Shown: positions 7,086 to 15,733 of the stretch, piece by piece
Numbering within the stretch: the stretch's first letter is position 1
Layout: every line of letters starts with the position of its first letter
Made by a program: the position numbers and the translations under genes
Notes under the pieces: model-generated
Database searches by the model: none
What the model was told of the DNA's origin: nothing
What the model saw: the letters and a program-made list of their open reading frames with translations, nothing else
NCBI GenBank assembly: GCA_024639025.1
Contig: JAHEJF010000003.1
Span: forward strand, 1-23,019
DNA from: Ahrensia sp.
Lineage (GTDB): Bacteria; Pseudomonadota; Alphaproteobacteria; Rhizobiales; Rhizobiaceae
Length of the DNA: 23,019 nucleotides
Reading direction: 5' to 3'

Positions 7086-7418
7086 TGTTGCTCCTTTCGC
7101 GGTATGAGCGCGGTTCCAACGGAGCAAAAAACAAACATCTACGTCAGAAACGGAAGTCCAACCACAAAAACCAGTTTTGCAAACATTCCCCCCGATTCAA
7201 TTTCCTTACAGCTTGCGCCTGACAAGTTAATCCAATGTAAATTTCGGCAATTTGGCTTCTTTCGGCCTGCAAAACACGGCAAATGCAGGCAAAACATGGT
7301 GCTGTGGTTCGTCTTGTGCGGCATTGGAAATTTAAGGCAGCAATCTTTCGCTTGTTTCCCCCAAAGTCATATTCTATGCCTGAAGGCAATCTGCGCAAGC
7401 AAAGTGTGCTGCAGCAAG
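7086..7418. promoter_or_regulatory. Divergent intergenic region before the peptide-synthetase operon
   Basis: About 330 bases between a leftward secreted-protein gene and the rightward biosynthetic operon, so it must hold the operon promoter. Open codons extend upstream of the dehydrogenase but encode a cysteine-rich, unconserved-looking stretch and are probably not translated. A dyad CCTGC (7266-7270) ... GCAGG (7285-7289), with two GCAAAACA copies overlapping it, is a possible operator. No clear -35/-10 pair was found. A 27-codon frame (7376-7459) overlaps the dehydrogenase start and is probably chance. Confidence 0.35.
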
Positions 7419-8555
7419 ATGGTGACTATTATTCAAACGTCTCGAACAAAAAGCGCTGACCAAAAGGCTTTGGATTTTGCCAGGAAACTGGGCGAGAAAT
7501 CCGAAGAGGATTGGCGTTCCTCCTGGCAGGATGCAGCTGATTTCGGTCTTTTCAGAAGGTTCATGCCGGAAAAATTCGGAGGCGCAGCCTGCACCGCGCA
7601 GGCATTTAGCGACGAAATGATGGCGATCGGACAAGGTTGTCCGGATAATGGGCTGACCATGGGCATCAATTCCCATGTTTGGACAGTGCAACAGCCATTG
7701 GTTCGCTTCGGCAGCGACGAACAAATATCCAAATATCTGCCCGCATTGTTGAGCGGCAAGAGCATCGGCTCCTTTGCGCTCACCGAACAGAGTGCCGGAT
7801 CGGATGCGCTCAATCTTTCCAGCACTGCTGTGAAGAAAGGCCAAGGCTATGAGCTCAATGGCGCCAAGACACTGATTGGCATGGCGCCGGTCTGCGATGT
7901 TGCCCTGGTATTTGCCAGCACCGCACCCGAGCGGGGCAGTTGGGGCATTTCAGCCTTTATCCTTGAGGCCGGCGACGAAGGGTTCACTCGTGGTGAGCCG
8001 CAATCCAAGATCGGCCTGAAAACCCTGCCAATGGGTCCGATGCAATTTGAGAAGTGCTTTGTGCCTGAAGAGCGCAGGCTGGGGCCCGAAGGCGCAGGCG
8101 CGCAGATTTTTCAGGCTACGCTGGATTGGGAACGGGCATTTCTTCTTGCGCCGCATGTGGGCGCGATGGCGCGCCAACTTGATCAATGCGCCCAATACTG
8201 CAAAGAGCGCGAAGTATTTGGTCAGCCAATCGACAATTTTCAGTCCGTATCAAACCGCCTGGCTGACATGCGTGTGCGGCTTGAAACGTGCAAACTGCTA
8301 CTCAGCAAGGCAGCTGCCATGTTCGATGCCGGAGAACATTTGACGCAATTTGCAGCGATGACAAACCTGCATATTTCCGAAGCTTTCCTGCAGTCCAGCA
8401 TCGATGCTTTCAGAAATTTTGGCGGGGTCGGCTATCTGGACAATTCTGCCATTGGACGGGACGTCGTGGATTCGCTGGGCGGTGTGATCTACTCAGGAAC
8501 CTCGGACGTATTACGTGGAGTAATAAGTCGAATGGAATCTCAGAAGCACCGATAG
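7419..8555 (+). CDS. Acyl-CoA-dehydrogenase-like flavoenzyme, likely aminoacyl-carrier-protein oxidase
   Basis: A 378-residue FAD enzyme of the acyl-CoA dehydrogenase fold. Seen: TEQSAGSDALNL in the FAD-binding middle domain, a FGQPIDNFQSVSNRLADMR helix, GVGYLDN, and YSGTSDVLR near the C terminus. The Glu of DWER (residue 238) is at the catalytic-base position used by isovaleryl-CoA dehydrogenase and by the prolyl-carrier-protein oxidases; the usual Glu of the GTxE motif is Asp here. The FQSVSNR..DM..RLE.C segment is very like PigA/PltE/RedW enzymes, which oxidise proline bound to a carrier protein. With the free-standing A and PCP genes downstream, oxidation of a tethered proline (or related amino acid) is the best inference. 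The start ATG 7419 is chosen by family length; the ribosome site is weak. Confidence 0.85.
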   Translation: MVTIIQTSRTKSADQKALDFARKLGEKSEEDWRSSWQDAADFGLFRRFMPEKFGGAACTAQAFSDEMMAIGQGCPDNGLTMGINSHVWTVQQPLVRFGSDEQISKYLPALLSGKSIGSFALTEQSAGSDALNLSSTAVKKGQGYELNGAKTLIGMAPVCDVALVFASTAPERGSWGISAFILEAGDEGFTRGEPQSKIGLKTLPMGPMQFEKCFVPEERRLGPEGAGAQIFQATLDWERAFLLAPHVGAMARQLDQCAQYCKEREVFGQPIDNFQSVSNRLADMRVRLETCKLLLSKAAAMFDAGEHLTQFAAMTNLHISEAFLQSSIDAFRNFGGVGYLDNSAIGRDVVDSLGGVIYSGTSDVLRGVISRMESQKHR

Positions 8556-8639
8556 TACAGTCGATTGAGAACAGGCCTAATTCGCTCCAGAAAAGGTGCC
8601 TAAATTCGAAAGATGCTGAGTTTGGGGAGACTCACGATC

Positions 8640-9851
8640 ATGCAAATTCCACTTGCTTCGTTCGCCAATCTGTTCCGTAACCTTTGCGTTGCGATTTTTT
8701 GGATAAGCGCGGCGGCATCAGCTTCCGCGCACAGCTTTAATGAGAGTTATGTCTATTTCAATGTTGGCGAAACCACACTGAGCGGACGCATCGAGGTTAC
8801 ACTGACCGATCTGGCCAAAGTCGTCGCCAATGATGGCAGCGTGGACACGCCGCTGACAGAAGATGAGGTAAAGGCAGCACAAGAGAAAATATTCGAATTC
8901 TTCAAACAACGCATGGAGTTGGTGGACGAAGGCCGTGTGCTCGAAACCGAGTTCAACAGACTCTCTTTTCTGCCTACTGAGGTCGATACATTTGTGCGTT
9001 TGCACTTCGATGTTCCAGATATTGGTGTAACCCCGCTGGCATTGGAAATGTCTTATGAGGGGCTGACGCAAGAACTGGACCCTGGCCATCGCGGCTTTGC
9101 CCTTATTGGCAGCAACTCCCGCACCGGAATGGACCCAAATGGGAGTTACATTTCCCTGTTCTTTACACCGGGGAATGAAAAGCAAACACTTCTGCTTAAC
9201 GATGAACCTACATCCGATATATTTTTGAGGTTTCTCGAACACGGTATCTGGCACATCTGGTTGGGGTTTGACCATGTCCTGTTCTTGATCGCGCTTTTGC
9301 TGAGTTCCGTCATGCTGCTCTCTGGTTCAGCGTGGCAGCCATCTGACAATTTGAATAAGAGCTTGCTGAACACGGTGAAGATCGTCACCATTTTCACGAT
9401 TGCCCACACCGTTACGCTTACGCTTGCAACCTTTAACATCATCACCCTGCCGGTTGTCTTCGTCGAGGCCGTGATTGCCCTTTCCATTGCAGTTGTTGCG
9501 TTGGGCAATCTATGGCCACGCTTTCACACACAAGCATGGATTGTTGTTTTCATATTTGGCCTCTTCCATGGATTTGGATTTGCCAATGTGCTCGAACCAC
9601 TGGGGCTTGATCCGGCCCGCAAAGCGCTTGGACTGGTCGCCTTCAACATTGGTGTTGAAGTGGGACAGATCGCGATTGTCTTGATTGTCTTTCCAATCCT
9701 GTATGTCATTCGCACACATACGGCGTATCGCAAAGTTGCGTTTCAGGGCGGTTCCGTTGCGCTCATCGCCATCGCGTTGTTTTGGTTCTATGAGCGCACA
9801 GCCGATGTCTTCCTCCCCGGCAGCGCAGCCGCAAGCGGAGTGCTCGGCTGA
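8640..9851 (+). CDS. HupE/UreJ-like membrane protein
   Basis: A 403-residue protein with a signal peptide (cleavage about ASASA-H), an extracytoplasmic domain of roughly 150 residues, and a C-terminal membrane half of about six to seven helices. The membrane part has the HupE/UreJ_2-type motifs HGIWHIWLGFDHVLFLIALL, FTIAHTVTLTLA, FGLFHGFGFA and GVEVGQIAIV, with conserved His and Asp in helices. Relatives are suspected nickel or cobalt permeases beside hydrogenase and urease genes, but many family members have unknown substrates. ATG 8640 has GGGGAGA nine bases upstream; an in-frame ATG at 8613 is less likely. Its stop overlaps the next start (TGATG), so it is coupled to the adenylation-domain gene and belongs to the operon. 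It may transport a metal or the product (inference). Confidence 0.88.
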   Translation: MQIPLASFANLFRNLCVAIFWISAAASASAHSFNESYVYFNVGETTLSGRIEVTLTDLAKVVANDGSVDTPLTEDEVKAAQEKIFEFFKQRMELVDEGRVLETEFNRLSFLPTEVDTFVRLHFDVPDIGVTPLALEMSYEGLTQELDPGHRGFALIGSNSRTGMDPNGSYISLFFTPGNEKQTLLLNDEPTSDIFLRFLEHGIWHIWLGFDHVLFLIALLLSSVMLLSGSAWQPSDNLNKSLLNTVKIVTIFTIAHTVTLTLATFNIITLPVVFVEAVIALSIAVVALGNLWPRFHTQAWIVVFIFGLFHGFGFANVLEPLGLDPARKALGLVAFNIGVEVGQIAIVLIVFPILYVIRTHTAYRKVAFQGGSVALIAIALFWFYERTADVFLPGSAAASGVLG

Positions 9852-11368
9852 TGTCCAAAGTGGTGTTCCTTGACGATGCACTGTCTTATTGGGCTGAGCA
9901 TACGCCTGGCGCCACAGCTATCCGATTTGGCGCGGAGAGCTTTTCTTATCGCGCGCTCGATACCATGGCATCTGTGATTGCGGGCAGGCTCCTGGAAACA
10001 GGTATCCAGATTGGAGACCGAGTAGCAATTATTTCGGCAAAGTCGCCGCAGGCAATCGCAGCGATCAATGGCATCCTGCGGGTCGGGGCAATATATGTGC
10101 CTATCGATCCAGGTGCGCCAAAAGACCGGATGATCCGGCTTCTCAATTCGACAACACCCTCCCTGATTTTAGCCGATTCAGCTGCCTTCAAGAACATGAC
10201 TGACTGGCAAACAAAAATACCGAGTTTGGAACTAACAGATCAATTTGCCGACTTGACGGCCATCGAGGCGCTTGAGGCCCGAAAGCAGCAACGTAAACCT
10301 GATGATGCAGCGTATATCCTGATGACTTCGGGCTCCACCGGCGAGCCGAAAGGGATCTGCCACACCCACAAAAGCGGCCAGGCCTACGCTTCGATGGCAT
10401 CCAAATTGTGCGAGCTCACGCCGAATGATCGGGTCAGTCATCACACGCCGCTTCATTTCGACATGTCGATCTTTGATATCTTCAGCACAGCCCATGCAGG
10501 GGCGACATGCATCATCATTCCTGAAATCTACGCCAAGGTACCCGCAAGCCTTGCAAAGCTGGTTGAGGACGAGCGGATTACCGTCTGGTATTCGGTGCCA
10601 TTTGCACTTGTTCAACTCGTCGAGCGCGGCGCGCTGGAATCGCGTGATCTCTCAACGCTGAGAATTGTCATGCTGGCAGGCGAACGTATTCCGCCTAGCC
10701 CGCTGAAAGAATTCACCAGGCACGTGCCAGATGCGCTGTATATGAATGCATATGGTCCCACCGAGACCAACCATTGCACGACAGCGACCTTTCACAGCCA
10801 TGAGCTCGATGGCGTATCGCCGCTGCCCATTGGCCTGCCTGCCCATGGCGTGAGCATCCACATCACCGAAAAAGGATATGATCAAGACAGTGGCGAACTG
10901 CTGATTTCTGCCGATCAGGTCATGCGTGAGTACTGGCAGGATCCGCAACGAACCGAAGATGCTTTCGTCACCATGCCGGACGAAAACGGTCAGATGCAGA
11001 AGTTCTATCGGACCGGCGACATCGTCAAACAGTCATACGATGGCAATCTTACGCTTCTTGGACGCACAGATCGCCAGATTAAACTGCGCGGTTTTCGCAT
11101 TGAGCTTGATGAGGTCGAGCTAGTGCTGTGCCGCGCGTCGGGCATCAGTGAGGCGGCTGTCATCGTCGCCGACGATGAGCTTTGGGCCTATGTCACCGGA
11201 TCAAACAACAAAGACACCAATGCAATACGCACATATGCGGCAGCAAATCTGCCGTCTTACGCTGTTCCGGCCCGCCTTGTTGCCGTGGCCAGTCTGGACA
11301 GAACATCGACCGGCAAGATTGATCGCAAGGCACTTGAAGCGAGGCGCTATGACGACATCCCTGCCTGA
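9851..11368 (+). CDS. Free-standing amino-acid adenylation domain
   Basis: A 505-residue A domain that activates an amino acid with ATP and loads it on a separate carrier protein. Core motifs seen: A3 MTSGSTGEPKG, A4 HFDMSIFDIF (Asp204, the residue that holds the substrate amino group), A5 NAYGPTE, A7 FYRTGDI, A8 GRTDRQIKLRGFRIELDE, A10 STGKIDRKAL. A by-eye reading of the specificity pocket gives D-M-F-Y-M-A-H-C. This resembles, but does not equal, the D-L-L-Y-L-A-L-V pattern I recall for PltF-type prolyl ligases. With the flavoenzyme and the separate PCP it forms the same trio that builds pyrrole- or pyrroline-carboxyl starters in other pathways. Start ATG overlaps the previous stop (TGATG); the 3' end overlaps the PCP gene by 20 bases. 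Confidence 0.92.
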   Translation: MSKVVFLDDALSYWAEHTPGATAIRFGAESFSYRALDTMASVIAGRLLETGIQIGDRVAIISAKSPQAIAAINGILRVGAIYVPIDPGAPKDRMIRLLNSTTPSLILADSAAFKNMTDWQTKIPSLELTDQFADLTAIEALEARKQQRKPDDAAYILMTSGSTGEPKGICHTHKSGQAYASMASKLCELTPNDRVSHHTPLHFDMSIFDIFSTAHAGATCIIIPEIYAKVPASLAKLVEDERITVWYSVPFALVQLVERGALESRDLSTLRIVMLAGERIPPSPLKEFTRHVPDALYMNAYGPTETNHCTTATFHSHELDGVSPLPIGLPAHGVSIHITEKGYDQDSGELLISADQVMREYWQDPQRTEDAFVTMPDENGQMQKFYRTGDIVKQSYDGNLTLLGRTDRQIKLRGFRIELDEVELVLCRASGISEAAVIVADDELWAYVTGSNNKDTNAIRTYAAANLPSYAVPARLVAVASLDRTSTGKIDRKALEARRYDDIPA

Positions 11369-11612
11369 AGACCAAGTAGCCGCTCTCAAGTCTTATATCG
11401 AAACCTCGCTGCTGAACGGCAGATCAGTTGCAACCGATGAGAACTTGCTTCTTTCAGGACTGCTGGATTCACTGGGAGTCATGTCACTGGTCGCCTATGT
11501 TGAGGACAATTTTGAAATTGCGGTGCCCTTCGAAGATGTCATCATCGAAAACTTCATGACCATCGAAGCGATGGCGCAGTATATTCGGTCGAGGAAGGAA
11601 AGTGATGCCTGA
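11349..11612 (+). CDS. Free-standing peptidyl carrier protein
   Basis: An 87-residue carrier protein. The phosphopantetheine site is LLDSLGVMSL with Ser41; NLLLSGLLD before it and FEIAVPFEDVIIENFMTIEAMAQYI after it are typical of acyl/peptidyl carriers. It would hold the amino acid loaded by the adjacent A domain for oxidation by the flavoenzyme, then donate it to the condensation domain of the next protein. The ATG at 11349 lies inside the end of the A-domain gene in another frame; translation is probably coupled. Longer in-frame upstream starts would run antigrain through the A-domain C terminus and add non-family sequence. Its stop overlaps the next gene start by eight bases. No phosphopantetheinyl transferase gene is in the window, so activation must come from elsewhere. 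Confidence 0.93.
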   Translation: MTTSLPEDQVAALKSYIETSLLNGRSVATDENLLLSGLLDSLGVMSLVAYVEDNFEIAVPFEDVIIENFMTIEAMAQYIRSRKESDA

Positions 11613-14600
11613 CAGCTCCGCATCATGGCACCCACTGACTGAGAGCCAATTGAGGTTTTGGCGCGGTCATCAGCTTGCCCCCACTGTGCCGCTTTACAAC
11701 ATGGCTTGGCGATTTGACCTCTATCAGGCACTCGATCCCACCCTGTTTGGAGAGGCGTTCAATACTGTCGTCGCCCAAAGTGACATCCTGCGCGCAGTGT
11801 TTGAAACACACAAAAACGAGCCGATGCAGAGCGTCGCATCTACCTCTTTCGAATTGCCAAAACCGCTCGACTTAAGCATGCATACCGATCCTGAAAGCGC
11901 TATCGGCGAACATCTGGATATCTGGATAAAACAGCCGTTCGACCTGACCAAGGCCACGCTACGCTCGCAACTGGTGAAACTCACTGACAATCACTGGGTC
12001 TGGTTTGTTTGTCAGCACCACATTGCTTGTGATGCCCAGTCGGGCAGCGTCTTGTTTGATGCGGTCTCGGACAAGTACCAGGGTTTGAAATCCGGTTTGC
12101 CAAGCCAGGAATCGCGCTTTGCTCAATACTTTGAGTTCGCGGAACATCATCCCGCCGACGAAGAACGCAAGGATGTGACAAGGACACGGCCGATATCTTT
12201 GCCCTATGGCACAAAGCCATCCAATATTGCCTTGTCAGAGCGCATCGCTGTTCCCCTGCCCGACGACTTTCTTGCCCAGTTTGAGCGCTTTTGCAGTTCG
12301 CAAGAGTACCGGCTCTTTACGCCGGATCTGTCGCAGCTCGCCGCCTATGTAACTGCCTATCTGGCCTTTCTTTATCGCATTACCAGCGACGAACATCTCA
12401 CGATCGGTTTGCCGTCGCACAACCGGCTCAATGAAACAGACCGCAACACGCTCGGCCTTTTCGTTGAAGTCCTTCCACTGGCGGTGGAAATCGATCCATC
12501 AGATAGTTTCGCGGATCTGCATGCAAAGGTGAAATCTGCGCTGGGCAATTTCTTGCGATCTGCAAAACCAGGTGCGATCGCAAAGCAGAACACCGGCGAC
12601 ATCAGCGCCGTACTAAACTTCATCAAGGCTGGTTTTGGCGACTTTGCAGACGCGCCTGCAAAAACGCAATGGTTGCACAGTGGCGCGCATGATCTTGCCC
12701 ATTCCTTGCGATTGCACGTCACGGATTTCAACGAAACCGGCAAGCCTGAACTGACGATGGACGTCAACCAGTCAGTGCTGGGCGAAAGCTGGGATAATGA
12801 GATTGCATCTCACTTCGCCAATACGCTGCGAATACTGGTTACATCCCCGGAAAAACGCATTTCTGCTTCGAACATCGGGGGGTCGAGCGATAAAGTGTCA
12901 TTCATCGAAGGTCCGAAAGAACTGGCTGATTCCTCCAAAAGCATCGTTGACTTGATCACAAGTCAAGCAGAGTTGGCGCCGGATGCGATTGCCATCGAGT
13001 CTGGCGATCACACGCTTTCCTATGGCCAAATGAATGCGCTCAGCGACGGCGTTGCAGTACGCATTCGCGATCACGGCATCAAGCAGGGATCACCTGTCGC
13101 AGTCTATATGAAAAGAAGCCCCGAATGTCTGATCGCCATTTTGGGAATTCTCAAAGCTGACTGTTGCTTCGTCCCCATCGCCGCCAATACGCCCGCAGCG
13201 CGTGCAAAGCTGATTGTGGCACAGTGCGACGCCTCAGCCATTTTTATGTCTGAGGCAGACGATTCATTTCATATTCCTGTGCTCATCGTGCCAAGCCAGG
13301 CGGAGCATGCGACGATCGAAGCCGGCGCGTCCGATCCGGAAAATCTGGCCTACATTTTATTCACTTCGGGCTCGACCGGCACACCCAAGGGGGTCTCTGT
13401 TACGCATGAGGGCCTGACCCGTTACATTCAATGGGCGGCGCAGGAATATGGTCACGGCCAGAAAGTCGACTTCCCCTTTTTCTCGTACCTTTCGTTTGAT
13501 CTGACCATCACCTCCCTGTTTACACCTTTGATCACGGGCGGCCGTGTTGTCGTCTATCCGGAGCGTTCGGATCCGGATCTCGCCGTGCTGAACGTCTTTG
13601 CCGATGACAGGGTCGACATCGTCAAACTCACACCTTCGCACCTGTCTCTGGTTTGCAAGAATGCCAAGCCGGTGCGGCGCATTCGCAGCCTCATTTTAGG
13701 CGGCGAGAACCTGACGACCGGTCTTTGTCGCCTGGCGCGCAAAACACTTTCGCCCGATATTGAAATCCTCAATGAATACGGGCCGACTGAAGCGGTAGTT
13801 GGATGCATGATCCATCGCTTTGATCCTGATATGGACACAAGCGCTTCCGTACCTATCGGGACGCCGTCTCCCGTCGTTTCCATCAGCTTACGGGATGTCG
13901 GTATGAACATTTGCCCCATTGGCGTGCCCGGCGAGATGATAATCAGCGGTCGACTGTCTGCGGGCTATTTTGGACAAGCTGAGCTGACAGATGCAGTCTT
14001 TTGCTCTGAACCGGATGGACCGCAGCAACGCTTCTACCGCACCGGCGATCTGGGCCGTCTGCTGAAGGATGGAACATTCGAGTATTTGGGACGCCGCGAC
14101 CAGCAGTTGAAAGTGGGCGGCGTTCGGCTTGAGACTGCCGAAATCGAGCAGGCCATTCTTGCCCTGCCATCGATCACGGAAGTGCATGTAACAGACAGCG
14201 CAACACTGCATCATCACCGCAGCCCGGAAAAATTCTGCACCCGCTGCGGACTGGCGGACAACTTTCCTGATGTGAGCTTTACGGAGACAGGTCTGTGCCA
14301 CCTGTGCGCCGAATATGACGAGTACAAGGAACGCGCCCAGGCCTATTTCCTGCCTGAACCCGAACTCGAAAAACAAATTGCATTGGCAGGTCAGAGGCGA
14401 ACCGGCGACTATGATGCCATCATGCTGCTCAGCGGTGGCAAGGACAGTACATATGCCGCCTACCGGCTTGCTGCGCTCACCCCGCGTGTGCTCGCCGTAA
14501 CGCTGGACAATGGCTACATATCAGATCGCGCCAAAACCAATATTCAGCTGGTATCTGATCATCTGGGTTGGGAACATCGGTTTCTGAGCACCGACAAGAT

Positions 14601-15732
14601 GAATGAAATTTTCGTCGACAGCCTGAAAACCCATGCCAATGTGTGCCAGGGATGCTTCAAGGCCGCGTACACGCTTGCCCTGCGCACCGCCCGCGCAGAA
14701 GGCGCACCGATGATTGTGACGGGGTTGTCGCGCGGCCAATTCTTTGAAACCAGGCTCACACCGGAATTGTTCAAGTCCGCCGAGCCAAGTTGCGCACAAC
14801 TTGATGCATTGGTGAGCGAAGCGCGCAAGACTTATCATGCAGAAGATGATGCCGTGGCACGGCTGCTTAACACCGAAGATATTCGCGACGGACGAGTGCT
14901 TGAGGAAATCGAGATCCTCGACATTTACCGGTATATCGATGTCCCGGTTTCAGAGATTTACAGTTTTCTTGCCGAGAAATCGCCTTGGCAAAGACCCGAT
15001 GATACCGGTCGATCAACCAACTGCCTGATCAATGATGTGGGCATTCAGGTACACAAGACCAGAAAAGGGTTTCACAATTATGCCCTGCCCTATTCGTGGG
15101 ATGTGCGGGTTGGCCACAAAACACGATCCCAGGCGATTGAAGAACTCGATGACGAAATCGATAGATCAAATGTGCAGAAGATCCTTAACGAGATCGGCTT
15201 TGACGAACCGCTCGAAGGCCAAAACAGCGTGATTGCCTACGTGGCGACCGAGCAGGCAACCGAAGAAGAGGTCTGGCAAGCCTTGCGGGACCGTCTGATG
15301 CGCGAAATGCTGCCGAAATATGTCGTGCTGATACCCCAAATGCCGCTGACCCCCAACGGCAAGGTGGACACTGCCCGCTTGCCTGCGCCGCGGGAGGAGA
15401 TGGTCACAAAGACCAGCTTCGTAGCGCCTGAAAGCGCCATGGAGAAAAGACTGGCGGCCATCATCACGAGGATAATCAAGACAGAAGCCATCGGTCTCAA
15501 TGATGATTTTCTTGACATTGGCATCGACTCTCTTGCCGCCATTCAGATTGCGATCGCCGCCAATGAGACAGGGATCGCGCTGCCAACAACTGCGGTCTTC
15601 GAATTCAGGACTTTGCGTAGATTGGCCGAAATCGCTGGGGAACGTGCACCGGTTACTGACCAATTGGATGACGCGCCACTTCTGGACCTGGATGATGCCG
15701 ACCTCGCCAGCATCGCGAAAGCTGTGACCTGA
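11605..15732 (+). CDS. NRPS 1: C - A(Asn-like) interrupted by zinc-ribbon/PP-loop ATPase domain - PCP
   Basis: A 1375-residue NRPS. Condensation domain: about 8-430, with active-site HHIACDA at 138-144 (usual last residue Gly). Adenylation domain begins about 445: A3 TSGSTGTPKG near 587, A4 SFDLTITS with Asp632, NEYGPTE, YRTGDLG, A8 GRRDQQLKVGGVRLE near 830. The pocket reads D-L-T-K-I-G-E-V-G, one conservative change from the Asn code. Between A8 and A9, at about 872-1215, a foreign domain is inserted: CTRC (878-881) and CHLC (898-901) as a zinc ribbon, PP-loop SGGKDST from 943, LDNGYIS, and CQGC (1014-1017) followed by TGLSRGQFFETRL. The A domain then resumes (LPKYVVLIPQMPL, A10 NGKVD with Lys1253), and PCP has DIGIDSL with Ser1309. 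The PP-loop domain probably adenylates a carbonyl oxygen for sulfur or nitrogen transfer. ATG 11605 has AGGAAGGA upstream. Confidence 0.93.
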   Translation: MPDSSASWHPLTESQLRFWRGHQLAPTVPLYNMAWRFDLYQALDPTLFGEAFNTVVAQSDILRAVFETHKNEPMQSVASTSFELPKPLDLSMHTDPESAIGEHLDIWIKQPFDLTKATLRSQLVKLTDNHWVWFVCQHHIACDAQSGSVLFDAVSDKYQGLKSGLPSQESRFAQYFEFAEHHPADEERKDVTRTRPISLPYGTKPSNIALSERIAVPLPDDFLAQFERFCSSQEYRLFTPDLSQLAAYVTAYLAFLYRITSDEHLTIGLPSHNRLNETDRNTLGLFVEVLPLAVEIDPSDSFADLHAKVKSALGNFLRSAKPGAIAKQNTGDISAVLNFIKAGFGDFADAPAKTQWLHSGAHDLAHSLRLHVTDFNETGKPELTMDVNQSVLGESWDNEIASHFANTLRILVTSPEKRISASNIGGSSDKVSFIEGPKELADSSKSIVDLITSQAELAPDAIAIESGDHTLSYGQMNALSDGVAVRIRDHGIKQGSPVAVYMKRSPECLIAILGILKADCCFVPIAANTPAARAKLIVAQCDASAIFMSEADDSFHIPVLIVPSQAEHATIEAGASDPENLAYILFTSGSTGTPKGVSVTHEGLTRYIQWAAQEYGHGQKVDFPFFSYLSFDLTITSLFTPLITGGRVVVYPERSDPDLAVLNVFADDRVDIVKLTPSHLSLVCKNAKPVRRIRSLILGGENLTTGLCRLARKTLSPDIEILNEYGPTEAVVGCMIHRFDPDMDTSASVPIGTPSPVVSISLRDVGMNICPIGVPGEMIISGRLSAGYFGQAELTDAVFCSEPDGPQQRFYRTGDLGRLLKDGTFEYLGRRDQQLKVGGVRLETAEIEQAILALPSITEVHVTDSATLHHHRSPEKFCTRCGLADNFPDVSFTETGLCHLCAEYDEYKERAQAYFLPEPELEKQIALAGQRRTGDYDAIMLLSGGKDSTYAAYRLAALTPRVLAVTLDNGYISDRAKTNIQLVSDHLGWEHRFLSTDKMNEIFVDSLKTHANVCQGCFKAAYTLALRTARAEGAPMIVTGLSRGQFFETRLTPELFKSAEPSCAQLDALVSEARKTYHAEDDAVARLLNTEDIRDGRVLEEIEILDIYRYIDVPVSEIYSFLAEKSPWQRPDDTGRSTNCLINDVGIQVHKTRKGFHNYALPYSWDVRVGHKTRSQAIEELDDEIDRSNVQKILNEIGFDEPLEGQNSVIAYVATEQATEEEVWQALRDRLMREMLPKYVVLIPQMPLTPNGKVDTARLPAPREEMVTKTSFVAPESAMEKRLAAIITRIIKTEAIGLNDDFLDIGIDSLAAIQIAIAANETGIALPTTAVFEFRTLRRLAEIAGERAPVTDQLDDAPLLDLDDADLASIAKAVT

Positions 15733-15733
15733 G

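Noticed and set aside
7104..7418. N-terminal extension of the acyl-CoA-dehydrogenase-like protein by 105 residues
   Set aside because: The extra part is unlike the family, rich in Cys and Phe, and would begin within a few bases of the divergent gene's ribosome site; the domain itself starts after 7419.
7376..7459. A 27-codon frame beginning ATGCCTGAAGGC that overlaps the dehydrogenase start, considered as a leader or precursor peptide
   Set aside because: No ribosome site, no recognisable precursor or attenuator features, and a length expected by chance.
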